NCBI RefSeq assembly: GCF_000787775.1
Contig: NZ_BBPM01000022.1
Location: 86,122-125,279, forward strand
DNA: 39,158 nt
Direction: 5' to 3'
Origin: Streptacidiphilus carbonis
GTDB taxonomy: Bacteria; Actinomycetota; Actinomycetes; Streptomycetales; Streptomycetaceae
Shown here: positions 6,194 through 15,742 of the stretch, piece after piece
Numbering within the stretch: position 1 is the stretch's first letter
Layout: each line of letters begins with the position of its first letter
The notes under the pieces: model-generated
Seen by the model: the letters and a program-made list of their open reading frames with translations, nothing else
Database searches by the model: none
What the model was told of the DNA's origin: nothing
Program-made: the position numbers and the translations under genes

Positions 6194-7582
6194 GTGAAGA
6201 GCGCCGTGGAGACTCTGAACCCGACCCGGGTTCGACTCACCGTCGAGGTGCCCTTCGAGGAGCTCAAGCCCAGCCTCGACGCGGCGTACAAGAAGATCAA
6301 CCAGCAGGTCACGGTGCCGGGCTTCCGTAAGGGCAAGATCCCGGCTCGCGTCATCGACCAGCGCTTCGGCCGTGCCGCGGTGCTGGAAGAGGCTGTCAAC
6401 GACGCCCTGCCGCGCTTCTACACCCAGGCCGTCGACGAGTCCAAGCTCGACGTCCTCGGCCAGCCCGACATCGACGGCCTGGAGGGCGTCGAGAAGATCG
6501 CGGACGGCGGCGACCTGAAGTTCACCGCCGAGGTGGACATCCGCCCCGAGATCACCCTCCCCGACTACACCGCCATCGAGGTCGAGGTCGACCCGGTCGC
6601 CGTGTCCGACGAGGACGTCGAGGAGAGCCTGAACCAGCTCCGCGACCGCTTCGCCTCGCTGAAGACCGTCGAGCGCGCCGCCGCCGAGGGCGACGTCGTG
6701 GTCGTCGACCTGGAGGCCAAGGTCGACGGTGAGGTCCCCGAGGACGGCACCGCCACCGGCGTCAGCTACGAGATCGGCTCCGGCCGCCTGCTCGACGGCA
6801 TCGACGAGGCCCTGACCGGCCTGGAGGCCGGCAGCACGGCGACCTTCACCACCGAGCTCAAGGGCGGCTCCGCCGAGGGTAAGGACTCCGAGGTCACGGT
6901 CAGCCTGACCACCGTCCAGGAGAAGGAACTCCCGGCTCTGGACGACGAGTTCGCCCAGCTCGCCAGCGAGTTCGACACCCTGGAGGAGCTGAAGGACGAC
7001 TCCCGCAAGCGGCTCGTCCGGATGAAGGAGTTCGACCAGGCCACCCAGGCCCAGGAGCGGGTGCTCGACAAGCTCATGGAGCTCATCGAGATGCCGTACC
7101 CGGAGAAGCTGCTCGCGGACGAGGTGGAGACCCGCAAGCACAACCTGGAGCACCACCAGCTGCCGCAGATGGGCGTCGACCTGGACGGCTACCTCAAGCT
7201 CCAGGGCAAGACCGCCGAGGAGTTCGAGGCCGAGCTGCTGGAGCAGGCCCGGAAGGGCATCAAGACCCAGTTCGTCCTGGACGCCATCGCGTCCAAGGAG
7301 GAGCTCGCGGTCAACCAGGAGGAGCTCACCGAGCACCTGCTGCGCCGCGCCGCCGGCTCGGGCATGACGCCCGACCAGTTCGCCCAGCAGGTCGTCGAGG
7401 GCGGCCAGGTCCCGCTGCTCGTCGGCGAGGTCGTCCGCGGAAAGGCCCTCGCGGTCGTGGTGGAGTCCGCCAAGGTGGTCGACACCAACGGCGAGGTCGT
7501 CGACTTCGAGGACGACGAAGAGGACGAGGCTGAGGACGCGGCCGAGACCGCCGCCGAGGGCACCGGGCCCGCCGAGGCCTGA
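6194..7582 (+). CDS. tig: Trigger factor, ribosome-associated chaperone
   Basis: Trigger factor docks at the ribosome exit tunnel and shields nascent chains. The 462-residue protein has the normal three parts. The N-terminal ribosome-binding domain carries the signature GFRKGKIP at 43-50. An FKBP-like prolyl isomerase domain covers about 160-245 ([16 protein letters not shown] onward). A long helical C-terminal arm domain follows, and the tail is very acidic ([15 protein letters not shown]). The GTG start at 6194 follows AAGGAG by 8 bases, and starting here gives the conserved [21 protein letters not shown] beginning. A strong hairpin terminator follows. Its place just upstream of clpP1P2 matches other streptomycetes. 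Confidence 0.97.
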   Translation: MKSAVETLNPTRVRLTVEVPFEELKPSLDAAYKKINQQVTVPGFRKGKIPARVIDQRFGRAAVLEEAVNDALPRFYTQAVDESKLDVLGQPDIDGLEGVEKIADGGDLKFTAEVDIRPEITLPDYTAIEVEVDPVAVSDEDVEESLNQLRDRFASLKTVERAAAEGDVVVVDLEAKVDGEVPEDGTATGVSYEIGSGRLLDGIDEALTGLEAGSTATFTTELKGGSAEGKDSEVTVSLTTVQEKELPALDDEFAQLASEFDTLEELKDDSRKRLVRMKEFDQATQAQERVLDKLMELIEMPYPEKLLADEVETRKHNLEHHQLPQMGVDLDGYLKLQGKTAEEFEAELLEQARKGIKTQFVLDAIASKEELAVNQEELTEHLLRRAAGSGMTPDQFAQQVVEGGQVPLLVGEVVRGKALAVVVESAKVVDTNGEVVDFEDDEEDEAEDAAETAAEGTGPAEA

Positions 7583-7647
7583 CCCCTCCGCAGCACCCGG
7601 CAGCGCCCGGCAGCACCCTGCGGCGACGCCGCCGCACAGCACCACCA

Positions 7648-7684
7648 GGAAGGGCCCGGACGCAGCAAGCGTCCGGGCCCTTCC
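7648..7684 (+). terminator. Strong terminator after tig
   Basis: A perfect 16-bp stem beginning GGAAGGGCCC closes the 5-base loop AGCAA, 65 bases after the tig stop. It separates tig from the clpP1P2 transcription unit. Confidence 0.88.
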
Positions 7685-7703
7685 GGCGTAGCCGGTCACC
7701 CTG

Positions 7704-7717
7704 CGCTCACAGCGAAC
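7704..7717 (-). promoter_or_regulatory. ClgR binding box upstream of clpP1P2
   Basis: On the minus strand the site reads GTTCGC-TGTGA-GCG, an exact match to GTTCGC-N5-GCG. That is the motif published for ClgR, the activator of clp and lon genes in Streptomyces (as I recall). It lies 166 bases before the GTG chosen for clpP1 and about 40 bases before the candidate -10 box TAGGGT at 7756-7761, the distance expected of an activator site. Confidence 0.75.
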
Positions 7718-7755
7718 AGTTCTGTGTAGGGGATGGTCAGGCACTGCCTGCGCGT

Positions 7756-7761
7756 TAGGGT
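7756..7761 (+). promoter_or_regulatory. Candidate -10 box for clpP1P2
   Basis: TAGGGT matches the actinomycete -10 form. TGGTCA at 7734-7739, 16 bases before it, is a poor -35, which fits an activator-dependent promoter. TAGGGG at 7727-7732 is a second possibility. Confidence 0.4.
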
Positions 7762-7869
7762 CCTTGGTACGAGGGGCAGGGTGACTGTCGGTCCATCAGG
7801 ACCGTCGGTCAGGCTTTCCCGGTGCAACCGGTGGCCTCCGTACCGGCCTTCGTAAGAGACGCAGTGACG

Positions 7870-8550
7870 GTGGACGATCAGCCGTCCGAACACAATGAGC
7901 GGGTGGATTACGTGATGACTCCCCAGTTCCAGATGCCCGGCCTGATGGCCCCCACCGCAGCCGGTGACATCGGCGGCGGCGGTCTCGGCGACCAGGTCTT
8001 CAACCGTCTGCTCAACGAGCGCATCATCTTCCTCGGCCAGCAGGTCGACGACGAGATCGCCAACAAGATCACCGCTCAGCTGCTGCTGCTCGCGTCCGAC
8101 CCGGACCGGGACATCTTCCTGTACATCAACTCGCCCGGCGGCTCGGTCACCGCCGGCATGGCGATCTACGACACCATGCAGTACATCAAGAACGACGTCG
8201 TCACCATCGCCATGGGCATGGCCGCCTCGATGGGCCAGTTCCTGCTCACCGCGGGTGCCAAGGGCAAGCGCTTCGCGCTCCCCAACGCCGAGATCCTGAT
8301 GCACCAGCCCTCGGCCGGCCTCGGCGGCTCCGCCACCGACATCCGTATCCAGGCCCAGCAGCTGGTCCGCCTGAAGCACCGGATGGCCGAGCTGATCGCC
8401 CAGCACAGTGGCCAGACCGTGGACCAGGTCACCAAGGACTCCGACCGGGACCGCTGGTTCCAGCCGCAGGAGGCCATGGAGTACGGCCTGATCGACGGCA
8501 TCATGCACAGCGCCGCGGACGTCCCCGGCGGCGGCGGCACCGGCGCCTGA
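7870..8550 (+). CDS. clpP1: ATP-dependent Clp protease proteolytic subunit 1
   Basis: ClpP1 is a serine peptidase subunit that assembles with ClpP2 into the barrel fed by ClpX or ClpC. With the GTG at 7870 the protein has 226 residues. The triad is Ser120 (GMAASMG), His145 (LMHQPSAG) and Asp194 (SDRDRWF). [22 protein letters not shown] is the expected core, and the tail PGGGGTGA is typical of streptomycete ClpP1. The start is uncertain: GTG at 7822, 7870, 7903 or 7912 and ATG at 7915 are all in frame. No strong ribosome site decides between them, and the N terminus is a propeptide that is removed in any case. clpP2 follows in the same direction. Confidence 0.94.
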   Translation: MDDQPSEHNERVDYVMTPQFQMPGLMAPTAAGDIGGGGLGDQVFNRLLNERIIFLGQQVDDEIANKITAQLLLLASDPDRDIFLYINSPGGSVTAGMAIYDTMQYIKNDVVTIAMGMAASMGQFLLTAGAKGKRFALPNAEILMHQPSAGLGGSATDIRIQAQQLVRLKHRMAELIAQHSGQTVDQVTKDSDRDRWFQPQEAMEYGLIDGIMHSAADVPGGGGTGA

Positions 8551-8564
8551 CCGGCCCCCCAGCC

Positions 8565-8592
8565 GGTGCCCGAGGCCCCACGGCCGGGCACC
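8565..8592 (+). other. Hairpin between clpP1 and clpP2
   Basis: GGTGCCC at 8565-8571 and GGCC at 8574-8577 pair with GGCC at 8582-8585 and GGGCACC at 8586-8592, around the loop CCAC with a 2-base bulge. That is 11 base pairs in a 118-base intercistronic gap. It could be an attenuator, a processing site or a partial terminator. Confidence 0.45.
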
Positions 8593-8668
8593 GCGCCCGC
8601 GCCGGTCCGACCGCTCGACCGCCAACGCGAACCACAGTCCGTACGCTTCCGGAGAGGCCACACCAGCT

Positions 8669-9331
8669 ATGAACATCCCCAGCCTGTCCAGCGCCGAGCG
8701 GCGCATCGAGGACATGCGCGCCGAGGGCCGCTACATCGTCCCGCGCTTCGTCGAGCGCACCTCGCAGGGTGTGCGTGAGTACGACCCCTACGCCAAGCTC
8801 TTCGAGGAGCGCATCATCTTCCTGGGCTCCCAGGTGGACGACGTCTCCGCGAACGACATCATGGCGCAGCTGATCTGCCTGGAGTCGATGGACCCGGACC
8901 GGGACATCTCCATGTACATCAACTCGCCCGGCGGCTCCTTCACGGCGCTGACGGCGATCTACGACACCATGCAGTTCGTCAAGCCCGACGTGGCGACCGT
9001 CTGCATGGGCCAGGCGGCCTCCGCCGCCGCGGTGCTGCTGGCGGCCGGCGCCCCCGGCAAGCGCCTGGCGCTGCCGAACGCCCGGATCCTGATCCACCAG
9101 CCGTACACCGAGACCGGCCGCGGCCAGGTGTCCGACCTGGAGATCCAGGCCAACGAGATCCAGCGGATGCGCGAGCAGCTGGAGGAGATGCTGGCCAAGC
9201 ACTCCAACCAGACCACGCAGCAGATCAGCGAGGACATCGAGCGCGACAAGATCCTCACTGCCGCCGAGGCGCTGGAGTACGGGCTGATCGACCAGATCAC
9301 CTCGACCCGCAAGAGCTCCCTCAACGACTGA
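8669..9331 (+). CDS. clpP2: ATP-dependent Clp protease proteolytic subunit 2
   Basis: This is the second ClpP of the hetero-oligomeric peptidase. It has 220 residues from the ATG at 8669, with GGAGAGG 11 bases upstream. The triad is Ser118 (GQAASAAAV), His143 (LIHQPYTE) and Asp193 (IERDKIL). The [19 protein letters not shown] core and the N-terminal [24 protein letters not shown] are typical of actinobacterial ClpP2. It probably shares the clpP1 transcript, with a hairpin in between. A terminator lies 58 bases after the stop, so clpX is a separate unit. Confidence 0.96.
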   Translation: MNIPSLSSAERRIEDMRAEGRYIVPRFVERTSQGVREYDPYAKLFEERIIFLGSQVDDVSANDIMAQLICLESMDPDRDISMYINSPGGSFTALTAIYDTMQFVKPDVATVCMGQAASAAAVLLAAGAPGKRLALPNARILIHQPYTETGRGQVSDLEIQANEIQRMREQLEEMLAKHSNQTTQQISEDIERDKILTAAEALEYGLIDQITSTRKSSLND

Positions 9332-9389
9332 TCCGTCCGCCCGAGGACTGATTTGTTCGCCGACTGAGACGAGCACCACCCGGTCCGTG

Positions 9390-9415
9390 GGCCCCCGGCT
9401 ATTGGAGCGGGGGCC
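9390..9415 (+). terminator. Terminator after clpP2
   Basis: GGCCCCCG pairs with CGGGGGCC around a 10-base loop (GCTATTGGAG). It divides the 266-base clpP2-clpX gap. Confidence 0.65.
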
Positions 9416-9472
9416 TCGGCCTGGCACCATCGTCAGTACCGACCACCTCCCGCATCGCCCTCCCTGACGGCA

Positions 9473-9486
9473 CTTCGCCCAGGGCG
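9473..9486 (+). promoter_or_regulatory. Possible ClgR-like site upstream of clpX
   Basis: CTTCGC-CCAGG-GCG differs at one base from the GTTCGC-N5-GCG ClgR motif and sits inside a near-palindrome ending GGAAG. It lies 112 bases before the clpX start. A perfect hairpin, CCGCCG-AACA-CGGCGG, follows at 9499-9514. Confidence 0.35.
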
Positions 9487-9597
9487 GAAGAGGGAAGACC
9501 GCCGAACACGGCGGATCGGGGCTCCTGACGGAGTACCGTCGGAAACCAAGCACCAGGCTCCTGCCCCACGGAGCCTTTGGCGAAGGGGATTCACCTC

Positions 9598-10881
<1,284 letters not shown>

Positions 10882-10910
10882 CCGCCAGGACACGACAGCA
10901 CAGACAGCAC

Positions 10911-10952
10911 ACGCGTGAGGCCCGGCCCGGGAAGGGGCCGGGCCTCACGCGT
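10911..10952. terminator. Bidirectional terminator between clpX and the cyclophilin gene
   Basis: A perfect 18-bp stem starting ACGCGTGAGGCCCGGCCC has a 6-base loop. It lies between two convergent genes and can serve both. Confidence 0.88.
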
Positions 10953-11044
10953 TGCGCCGGCCGACGCCGGTGAGTCGTCTCCGGACAGGACCTGAGGCAG
11001 CGTCAACTGGGCTGCGGCGGCCGCCGCGTCATCAGAAGGCCGGA

Positions 11045-11827
11045 TCAGTCCTTGGTCACCGCGACGCTGTTGATCGCGACCTTGTCCTTGGGCGCTCCGT
11101 CGCTGCCGCCGCCCTGGACGCCGTTCCCGGCGATGTGCTGCAGGATGTCCAGTCCTGAGGTGATGGTGCCGAACGGCGTGTAGCTCGCCGCGAGTTGGCT
11201 GGCCCGGTAGACCAGGAAGAACTGGCTGCCGCCGGTGTGGGCGGCCCCGGTGTTGGCCATCGCGACCGTCCCGGCCGGGTAGCTGCCGCCCTGGATCGCC
11301 GGATCCTTCAGGTACTCGTCGGGCAGGGTGTAGCCGGGGCCGCCGCTGCCGGTACCGGTCGGATCGCCGCACTGCAGGACGTAGATGCCGCTGGTGGTGA
11401 GGCGGTGGCACCTGGTGTGGTCGAAGTAGTCCTGCTTGGCCAGGTAGACGAAGCTGTTGACGGTCTGCGGCGCGTTCTCGGCGTCCAGTCTGATGCCGAT
11501 GTCGCCGCAGGAGGTCTTCAGCGTCGCGGAGTTGTTCGCCGAGGTGTCGATCGACATGGCCGGCGCGCTCTTCCACTGCTTGCCGTCGGGGCTGCCGGAT
11601 GCGACGTTCCCACAGAACGACGGCCGGGTGGTCGCCCAGAGGATGCCGCCCGCGACCAGGGCGACCACCACCACGGCGGCCAGCACGAGGATCGTCCGCC
11701 GCTTCTTGGCCCTGGCCTTCTCCGCGGCCCGCAACTCCTCGATCCGCGCGCGCCGCGCCGCGTTGCGCGCTGCCGCGCCGCCCTCGCCGTTGCCGGCTTC
11801 TGCGCTGCCGCCGTCCTCGCTGCTCAC
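11045..11827 (-). CDS. Membrane-anchored cyclophilin-type peptidyl-prolyl isomerase
   Basis: Cyclophilins speed cis-trans isomerisation of proline bonds; this one faces the outside of the cell. Of 260 residues, the first 44 are Ala/Glu/Arg-rich, probably a charged helix. One membrane segment covers about 45-66 (ILVLAAVVVVALVAGGILW), and a cyclophilin domain follows. Visible family features are CGDIGIRLDAENAPQTVNSFVYLA, the FDHTRCHRL strand, VLQCGDPTGTGSGGPGY, and MANTGAAHTGGSQFFLVY (GSQFF in the active site). The start is a GTG at 11827 after GGGAGGACC. Streptomycetes usually keep one such anchored cyclophilin in the core genome. It shares the terminator region with clpX. Confidence 0.93.
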   Translation of the reverse strand: MSSEDGGSAEAGNGEGGAAARNAARRARIEELRAAEKARAKKRRTILVLAAVVVVALVAGGILWATTRPSFCGNVASGSPDGKQWKSAPAMSIDTSANNSATLKTSCGDIGIRLDAENAPQTVNSFVYLAKQDYFDHTRCHRLTTSGIYVLQCGDPTGTGSGGPGYTLPDEYLKDPAIQGGSYPAGTVAMANTGAAHTGGSQFFLVYRASQLAASYTPFGTITSGLDILQHIAGNGVQGGGSDGAPKDKVAINSVAVTKD

Positions 11828-11908
11828 CTGGGTCCTCCCGTTGTACGCGCCGACAGCGCACAGTGAACCCAGCCACCGGCCGCGGCCGCGGGAGGCGCGG
11901 CCGACGAC

Positions 11909-11946
11909 AGCCGCCCCCGCACCCGACTGGGGGTGCGGGGGCGGCT
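11909..11946 (-). terminator. Terminator of the Pro/Gln-rich membrane protein gene
   Basis: A perfect 16-bp stem (AGCCGCCCCCGCACCC with its complement) has the loop GACTGG. It lies 15 bases past the stop of the minus-strand gene that ends at 11962. Confidence 0.85.
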
Positions 11947-11961
11947 ACGCGGGCCCGAGGG

Positions 11962-12717
11962 CTACTTCTTGATCTCGGCGGCGGCCCGCAGGGCCCGGGT
12001 GGAGGTCGCGAGCGCGGGCAGATCGGAGCTGACCGCGGTCGTCTTGCCGGTGTCCATCACCAGCGCGTAGGTGCTGTTGTCGGCCCATACGCAGATGCCG
12101 AAGGCCGCGCCGGACTCACTGAGGATGCCGCACTGCATCGAACCGCCCAGCGGTCCGGCGTCCTCGTCGGTCTTGTCGGAGACGCTGCCGCCGCCGCTGG
12201 TCATCCCCTTCCAGGCCTGGCCGATCTGGGTGGAGGCCAGCGGCAGGCGGCCGTAGGCGCCGACGACGACGAACTGCGGGGTCTCGGTGACGGAGCCGGA
12301 GGAGTAGGAGGTCAGCACCGGGGTGGCCCCGGTGCTGCTGATGCCGTCCGTGGTACCGGCCATGTCCTTGAGCAGTCCGTTGTCGGTCTGCTGGGACAGG
12401 CCCTGGAAGCTGGCCGGCATGGCGAGCTTGTACTTGCCGGTGGTGGCCGCGGTGCGGATCACGAAGTAGCCGACGATCCCGCCGACGATGATCACCAGGG
12501 CCGCGCCGATGGAGAGGCCGATCTTGAGGCCGGTACGGCTCCGCGGCTCGGGCGGCACGGGGTAGCCCCAGGCGGCGTTGGGGTCCCCATAGGGCATCCC
12601 GGGCTGGGGCTGCGGCTGGGGTTGGGGCTGGGGTTGGCCGTAGCTGGGCTGGACGGGCTGTCCCTGGGGCGGATAACCACCGGCGCTGCCATCAGCGGGT
12701 GGCGGGTTCATCGACAT
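11962..12717 (-). CDS. Pro/Gln-rich single-pass membrane protein, function unknown
   Basis: The 251-residue protein has three parts. A cytoplasmic N terminus (1-60) is rich in Pro, Gln, Gly and Tyr and includes five PQ repeats at 29-38. One membrane helix covers about 65-88. A ~160-residue outer domain follows, with two cysteines (SMQCGI and FGICVW) likely to pair. Such architecture is common among streptomycete hypothetical proteins; I do not recognise the outer domain. The ATG at 12717 has no ribosome site, and neither does the ATG at 12711. A 64-codon open frame on the same strand, with a ribosome-site-like start inside the repeat array, ends only 9 bases before this ATG, so coupled translation is possible. 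Confidence 0.82.
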   Translation of the reverse strand: MSMNPPPADGSAGGYPPQGQPVQPSYGQPQPQPQPQPQPGMPYGDPNAAWGYPVPPEPRSRTGLKIGLSIGAALVIIVGGIVGYFVIRTAATTGKYKLAMPASFQGLSQQTDNGLLKDMAGTTDGISSTGATPVLTSYSSGSVTETPQFVVVGAYGRLPLASTQIGQAWKGMTSGGGSVSDKTDEDAGPLGGSMQCGILSESGAAFGICVWADNSTYALVMDTGKTTAVSSDLPALATSTRALRAAAEIKK

Positions 12718-12726
12718 AGTCGAACA

Positions 12727-12921
12727 TCAGACCAGCAGAGCCGAGCGGAGTCCACGGGCTTCTCCGGACCCCGTCCCATCTGCCCGTTTTTGCACAGTGC
12801 TCCGGTACCGGTCCGTTACCTGTGCCGTCGCGGAAAGCCGTTCGTTACCACCTCCCCACTCCTCGTGCTGCAACTCTGCGGGGGCGACCCCCGGACCCCA
12901 CGGAAAGCCGTTCGTTACCAC
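12727..12921 (-). CDS. Possible 64-codon upstream open frame spanning two repeats
   Basis: On the minus strand a GTG at 12919-12921 follows GAGGAG with ideal 7-base spacing. The frame ([21 protein letters not shown] onward, with V read as the GTG start) runs 64 codons to a TGA at 12727-12729, 9 bases before the next gene's ATG. The composition is not family-like and the 70-bp repeat shifts frame between copies. It may be only a leader frame for coupling, or chance. Confidence 0.25.
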   Translation of the reverse strand: MVTNGFPWGPGVAPAELQHEEWGGGNERLSATAQVTDRYRSTVQKRADGTGSGEARGLRSALLV

Positions 12922-13006
12922 CTCCCCACTCCTCGTGCTGCAACTCTGCGGGGGCGACCCCCGGACCCCGCGGAAAGCCGTTCGTTACCACCTCCCCACT
13001 CCTCGT
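12831..13006. repeat. 70-bp tandem repeat, 2.5 copies, abutting valS
   Basis: Copies begin at 12831, 12901 and 12971 with CGGAAAGCCGTTCGTTACC. Copies 1 and 2 are 70 bases each and differ at a single base (A at 12900, G at 12970). Copy 3 keeps the first 36 bases, then continues with a diverged AACTGTGCG (AACTCTGCG in copies 1 and 2) directly into the valS start. Each full copy carries a GGGGG-CGA-CCCCC hairpin (12880-12892 and 12950-12962). On the minus strand each has GAGGAG-N7-GTG, an ideal ribosome-site arrangement. There are no unique spacers, so it is not a CRISPR array. Confidence 0.9.
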
Positions 13007-13011
13007 AAACT
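13006..13011 (+). promoter_or_regulatory. Probable -10 box of valS (leaderless)
   Basis: TAAACT fits TANNNT and ends 7 bases before the valS GTG. No ribosome site precedes that GTG, so a leaderless mRNA is likely. The hexamer exists only in the third, diverged repeat copy; copies 1 and 2 read TGCTGC and beyond at this place. Confidence 0.5.
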
Positions 13012-13018
13012 GTGCGTC

Positions 13019-15676
13019 GTGACCGACACGAACCAGCGCCCCGAGCCGCACGCGCACGACGCGAACGCCGGGGACCACAGCGTCCAGCCGACCACTCTGC
13101 CGACCCAGTACTCGCCGGCGGAGGTAGAAGGCCCGCTGTACGAGCGCTGGATCGAGCGGGGCTACTTCCAGGCCGACGCCAAGAGCGACAAGCCGCCGTA
13201 CACCATCGTCATCCCGCCGCCCAACGTCACCGGCGCCCTGCACCTGGGCCACGCCTTCCAGCACACGCTGATGGACGCGCTGACGCGGCGCAAGCGGATG
13301 CAGGGCTACGAGGCGCTGTGGCTCCCCGGCATGGACCACGCCGGCATCGCCACCCAGAACAAGGTCGAGCAGCAGCTCGCCGAGCAGGGCCTGTCCCGGC
13401 ACGACATCGGCCGGGAGGCCTTCGTCGAGAAGGTCTGGGAGTGGAAGGAGCAGTACGGCGGCCGGATCCTCGGCCAGATGCGCCGCCTCGGCGACGGCGT
13501 CGACTGGTCCCGTGAGCGCTTCACCATGGACGAGGGCCTGTCCCAGGCCGTCCAGACCATCTTCAAGAAGCTCTTCGACGACGGTCTGATCTACCGCGCC
13601 GAACGCATCATCAACTGGTGCCCCCGGTGCCTCACCGCGCTCTCGGACATCGAGGTCGAGCATGAGGACCGGGCCGGCGAGCTGGTCTCGATCCGCTACG
13701 GGGACGGCGAGGACTCCGTCGTCGTCGCCACCACCCGCGCCGAGACCCTGCTCGGCGACACCGCCGTCGCGGTCCACCCGGACGACCCGCGCTACGCCCA
13801 CCTCGTCGGCCGCACCATCGCGCTCCCGCTGACGGACCGTCGGATCCCGGTCGTCGCCGACGAGCACGTCGACCCGGAGTTCGGCACCGGCGCGGTCAAG
13901 GTCACCCCGGCCCACGACCCCAACGACTTCGCCATCGGCCAGCGGCACGACCTGCCGAACATCAACGTCCTGGACGAGCACGGCATCATCACCGTCCACG
14001 GCCCCTTCCTGGGGCTGGACCGCTTCGAGGCCCGCGAGGCCGTCGTCGGGACGCTGCGTGAGCAGGGGCGCATCGTCGAGGAGAAGCGCCCCTACATGCA
14101 CGCCGTCGGGCACTGCTCGCGCTGCCACACCGTGGTCGAACCGCGGCTGTCGCTGCAGTGGTGGGTCAAGGTCGCCCCACTGGCCGGGCCCGCGGCCGAG
14201 GCGGTCCGCGACGGCCGGGTCCAGATCCACCCCAAGGAGCTGGAGGGCCGCTACTTCAGCTGGGTCGACAACATGTACGACTGGTGCATCTCGCGCCAGC
14301 TCTGGTGGGGCCACCGGATCCCGGTCTGGTACGGCCCGGACGGCGAGGTCGTCTGCGTCGGACCGGACGAGCAGCCGCCGACGGGTGACGGCTGGCACCA
14401 GGACCCCGACGTCCTGGACACCTGGTTCTCCAGCGGCCTCTGGCCGTTCTCCACCCTGGGCTGGCCCGAGCAGACCCGTGACCTGGAGAAGTTCTACCCG
14501 ACCGACGTCCTGCTGACCGGCCACGACATCATCTTCTTCTGGGTCGCCCGGATGATGATGTTCGGCCTGTACGCGATGGACGGCCAGGCGCCGTTCCACA
14601 CCATCGCGCTGACCGGCCTGGTCCGCGACCAGTTCGGCAAGAAGATGTCCAAGTCCTCCGGCACCGCCGTGGACCCGCTGGACTGGATGGACGAGTTCGG
14701 CGCCGACGCGGTCCGGTTCACTCTGGCCAGCGGCGCCAACCCGGGCGCGGACGTCCCGATCGGCGAGGACTGGGTCAAGGCCTCCCGCAACTTCTGCAAC
14801 AAGATCTGGAACGCCACCCGCTTCGCACTGATGAACGGCGCGACCCTGGAGGGCCCGCTGCCGGCCGCGGACGAACTCACCACCGCCGACCGCTGGATCC
14901 TCTCGCGCCTCAACGACGTCGTCGCCCAGGTCGACGGCCTCTACGAGGACTACCAGTTCGCCAAGCTCAGCGACCTGCTGTACCACTTCGCCTGGGACGA
15001 GGTCTTCGCCTGGTACGTCGAACTGTCCAAGTCCACCCTGGCCGAGGGCGGTCCGCACGCGGACGCCGCCCGACGCGTCCTGGGCGAGGTCATCGAGGTC
15101 ACCCTGCGGCTGCTGCACCCGGTGATCCCGTTCGTCACCGACGCCCTGTGGACCACACTGACCGGACGCGAGTCGGTCGTCGTGGCCGAGTGGCCGGCGG
15201 CGGACGCCACCCGCCGGGACGCCGCCGCTGAGGCGGAGATCGGCGAGCTCCAGCAGGTGGTCACCGAGATCCGCCGGTTCTGGGCCGACCAGGGGCTCAA
15301 CCCGGGGCAGAAGGTCCCGGCCCGGCTGGAGCTGTCCGGCAGCCTGGCCGCGCACGAGGCGGCCCTGCGCTCCCTGGTCAGGTTCCAGCCCGCCGGGGCT
15401 GACTTCACCGCGACGGCGAGCCTCTCGGTGGCCGGCGCCAAGGTCGAGCTCGACCTGTCCGGCACCATCGACGTGGCCGCCGAGCGCAAGCGGCTCGCCA
15501 AGGACCTCGCCGCCGCGGAGAAGGAGCTGACCCAGGCCCGGGCCAAGCTCGCCAACGAGGCCTTCCTGGCCAAGGCGGCCCCGGTCGCGGTCGAGAAGAT
15601 CCACGCCAGGCAGGCCAAGGCCGAGGCCGACATCACCCGCCTCGGCGCACAGATCGCGGCGCTGCCGGCCGGCTGA
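13019..15676 (+). CDS. valS: Valyl-tRNA synthetase
   Basis: ValS charges tRNA-Val and edits misactivated Thr. The protein has 885 residues, normal for the family. The class I motifs are HLGH at 75-78 ([15 protein letters not shown]) and KMSKS at 542-546. The editing domain lies between them ([19 protein letters not shown]), an anticodon-binding domain follows, and a C-terminal coiled coil ([19 protein letters not shown]) is the tRNA arm. The GTG at 13019 is the first plausible start: upstream the frame runs only through the repeat array, and the N terminus then has the usual variable ~25 residues before [12 protein letters not shown]. The lack of a ribosome site and TAAACT just upstream suggest leaderless translation. 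Confidence 0.97.
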   Translation: MTDTNQRPEPHAHDANAGDHSVQPTTLPTQYSPAEVEGPLYERWIERGYFQADAKSDKPPYTIVIPPPNVTGALHLGHAFQHTLMDALTRRKRMQGYEALWLPGMDHAGIATQNKVEQQLAEQGLSRHDIGREAFVEKVWEWKEQYGGRILGQMRRLGDGVDWSRERFTMDEGLSQAVQTIFKKLFDDGLIYRAERIINWCPRCLTALSDIEVEHEDRAGELVSIRYGDGEDSVVVATTRAETLLGDTAVAVHPDDPRYAHLVGRTIALPLTDRRIPVVADEHVDPEFGTGAVKVTPAHDPNDFAIGQRHDLPNINVLDEHGIITVHGPFLGLDRFEAREAVVGTLREQGRIVEEKRPYMHAVGHCSRCHTVVEPRLSLQWWVKVAPLAGPAAEAVRDGRVQIHPKELEGRYFSWVDNMYDWCISRQLWWGHRIPVWYGPDGEVVCVGPDEQPPTGDGWHQDPDVLDTWFSSGLWPFSTLGWPEQTRDLEKFYPTDVLLTGHDIIFFWVARMMMFGLYAMDGQAPFHTIALTGLVRDQFGKKMSKSSGTAVDPLDWMDEFGADAVRFTLASGANPGADVPIGEDWVKASRNFCNKIWNATRFALMNGATLEGPLPAADELTTADRWILSRLNDVVAQVDGLYEDYQFAKLSDLLYHFAWDEVFAWYVELSKSTLAEGGPHADAARRVLGEVIEVTLRLLHPVIPFVTDALWTTLTGRESVVVAEWPAADATRRDAAAEAEIGELQQVVTEIRRFWADQGLNPGQKVPARLELSGSLAAHEAALRSLVRFQPAGADFTATASLSVAGAKVELDLSGTIDVAAERKRLAKDLAAAEKELTQARAKLANEAFLAKAAPVAVEKIHARQAKAEADITRLGAQIAALPAG

Positions 15677-15696
15677 CGGAGCGCCGGGCGCACCCG

Positions 15697-15726
15697 GGCC
15701 CCCTTCCCGTCCGTGGGAAGGGGGCC
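15697..15726. terminator. Bidirectional terminator between valS and the MFS gene
   Basis: GGCCCCCTTCCC pairs perfectly with GGGAAGGGGGCC around the 6-base loop GTCCGT, between two convergent stops. Confidence 0.85.
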
Positions 15727-15742
15727 TGTCGCACGCTCGGGC

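Larger units (their letters stand above)
12718..13018. other. Divergent intergenic region containing a tandem repeat array
   Basis: This 301-base region lies between the minus-strand Pro/Gln-rich gene and valS. It has the palindrome CCGGTACCGG at 12802-12811, a GTTACC at 12815-12820 that echoes the repeat, and then the 70-bp repeat array up to the valS start. TTGCAC at 12790-12795 resembles a -35, but no -10 follows at the right distance. Confidence 0.7.

Noticed and set aside
5585-7744. A 719-codon minus-strand frame across tRNA-Pro and tig
   Set aside because: It crosses a tRNA and lies opposite trigger factor; there are no recognisable motifs.
12831-13006. CRISPR array
   Set aside because: The repeats are directly tandem with no unique spacers, the unit is 70 bases, and no cas gene is nearby.
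12831-13018. T-box riboswitch for valS
   Set aside because: The plus strand lacks the AGGGTGGNACCGCG T-box and an antiterminator. The faint similarity (AGGTGGTAAC) is on the opposite strand, and valS appears leaderless.
12845-15604. A 919-codon open frame opposite valS
   Set aside because: It is the antisense shadow of a high-GC gene: composition is Asp/Val/Gly/Arg-rich with no family motifs, and valS itself is unmistakable.
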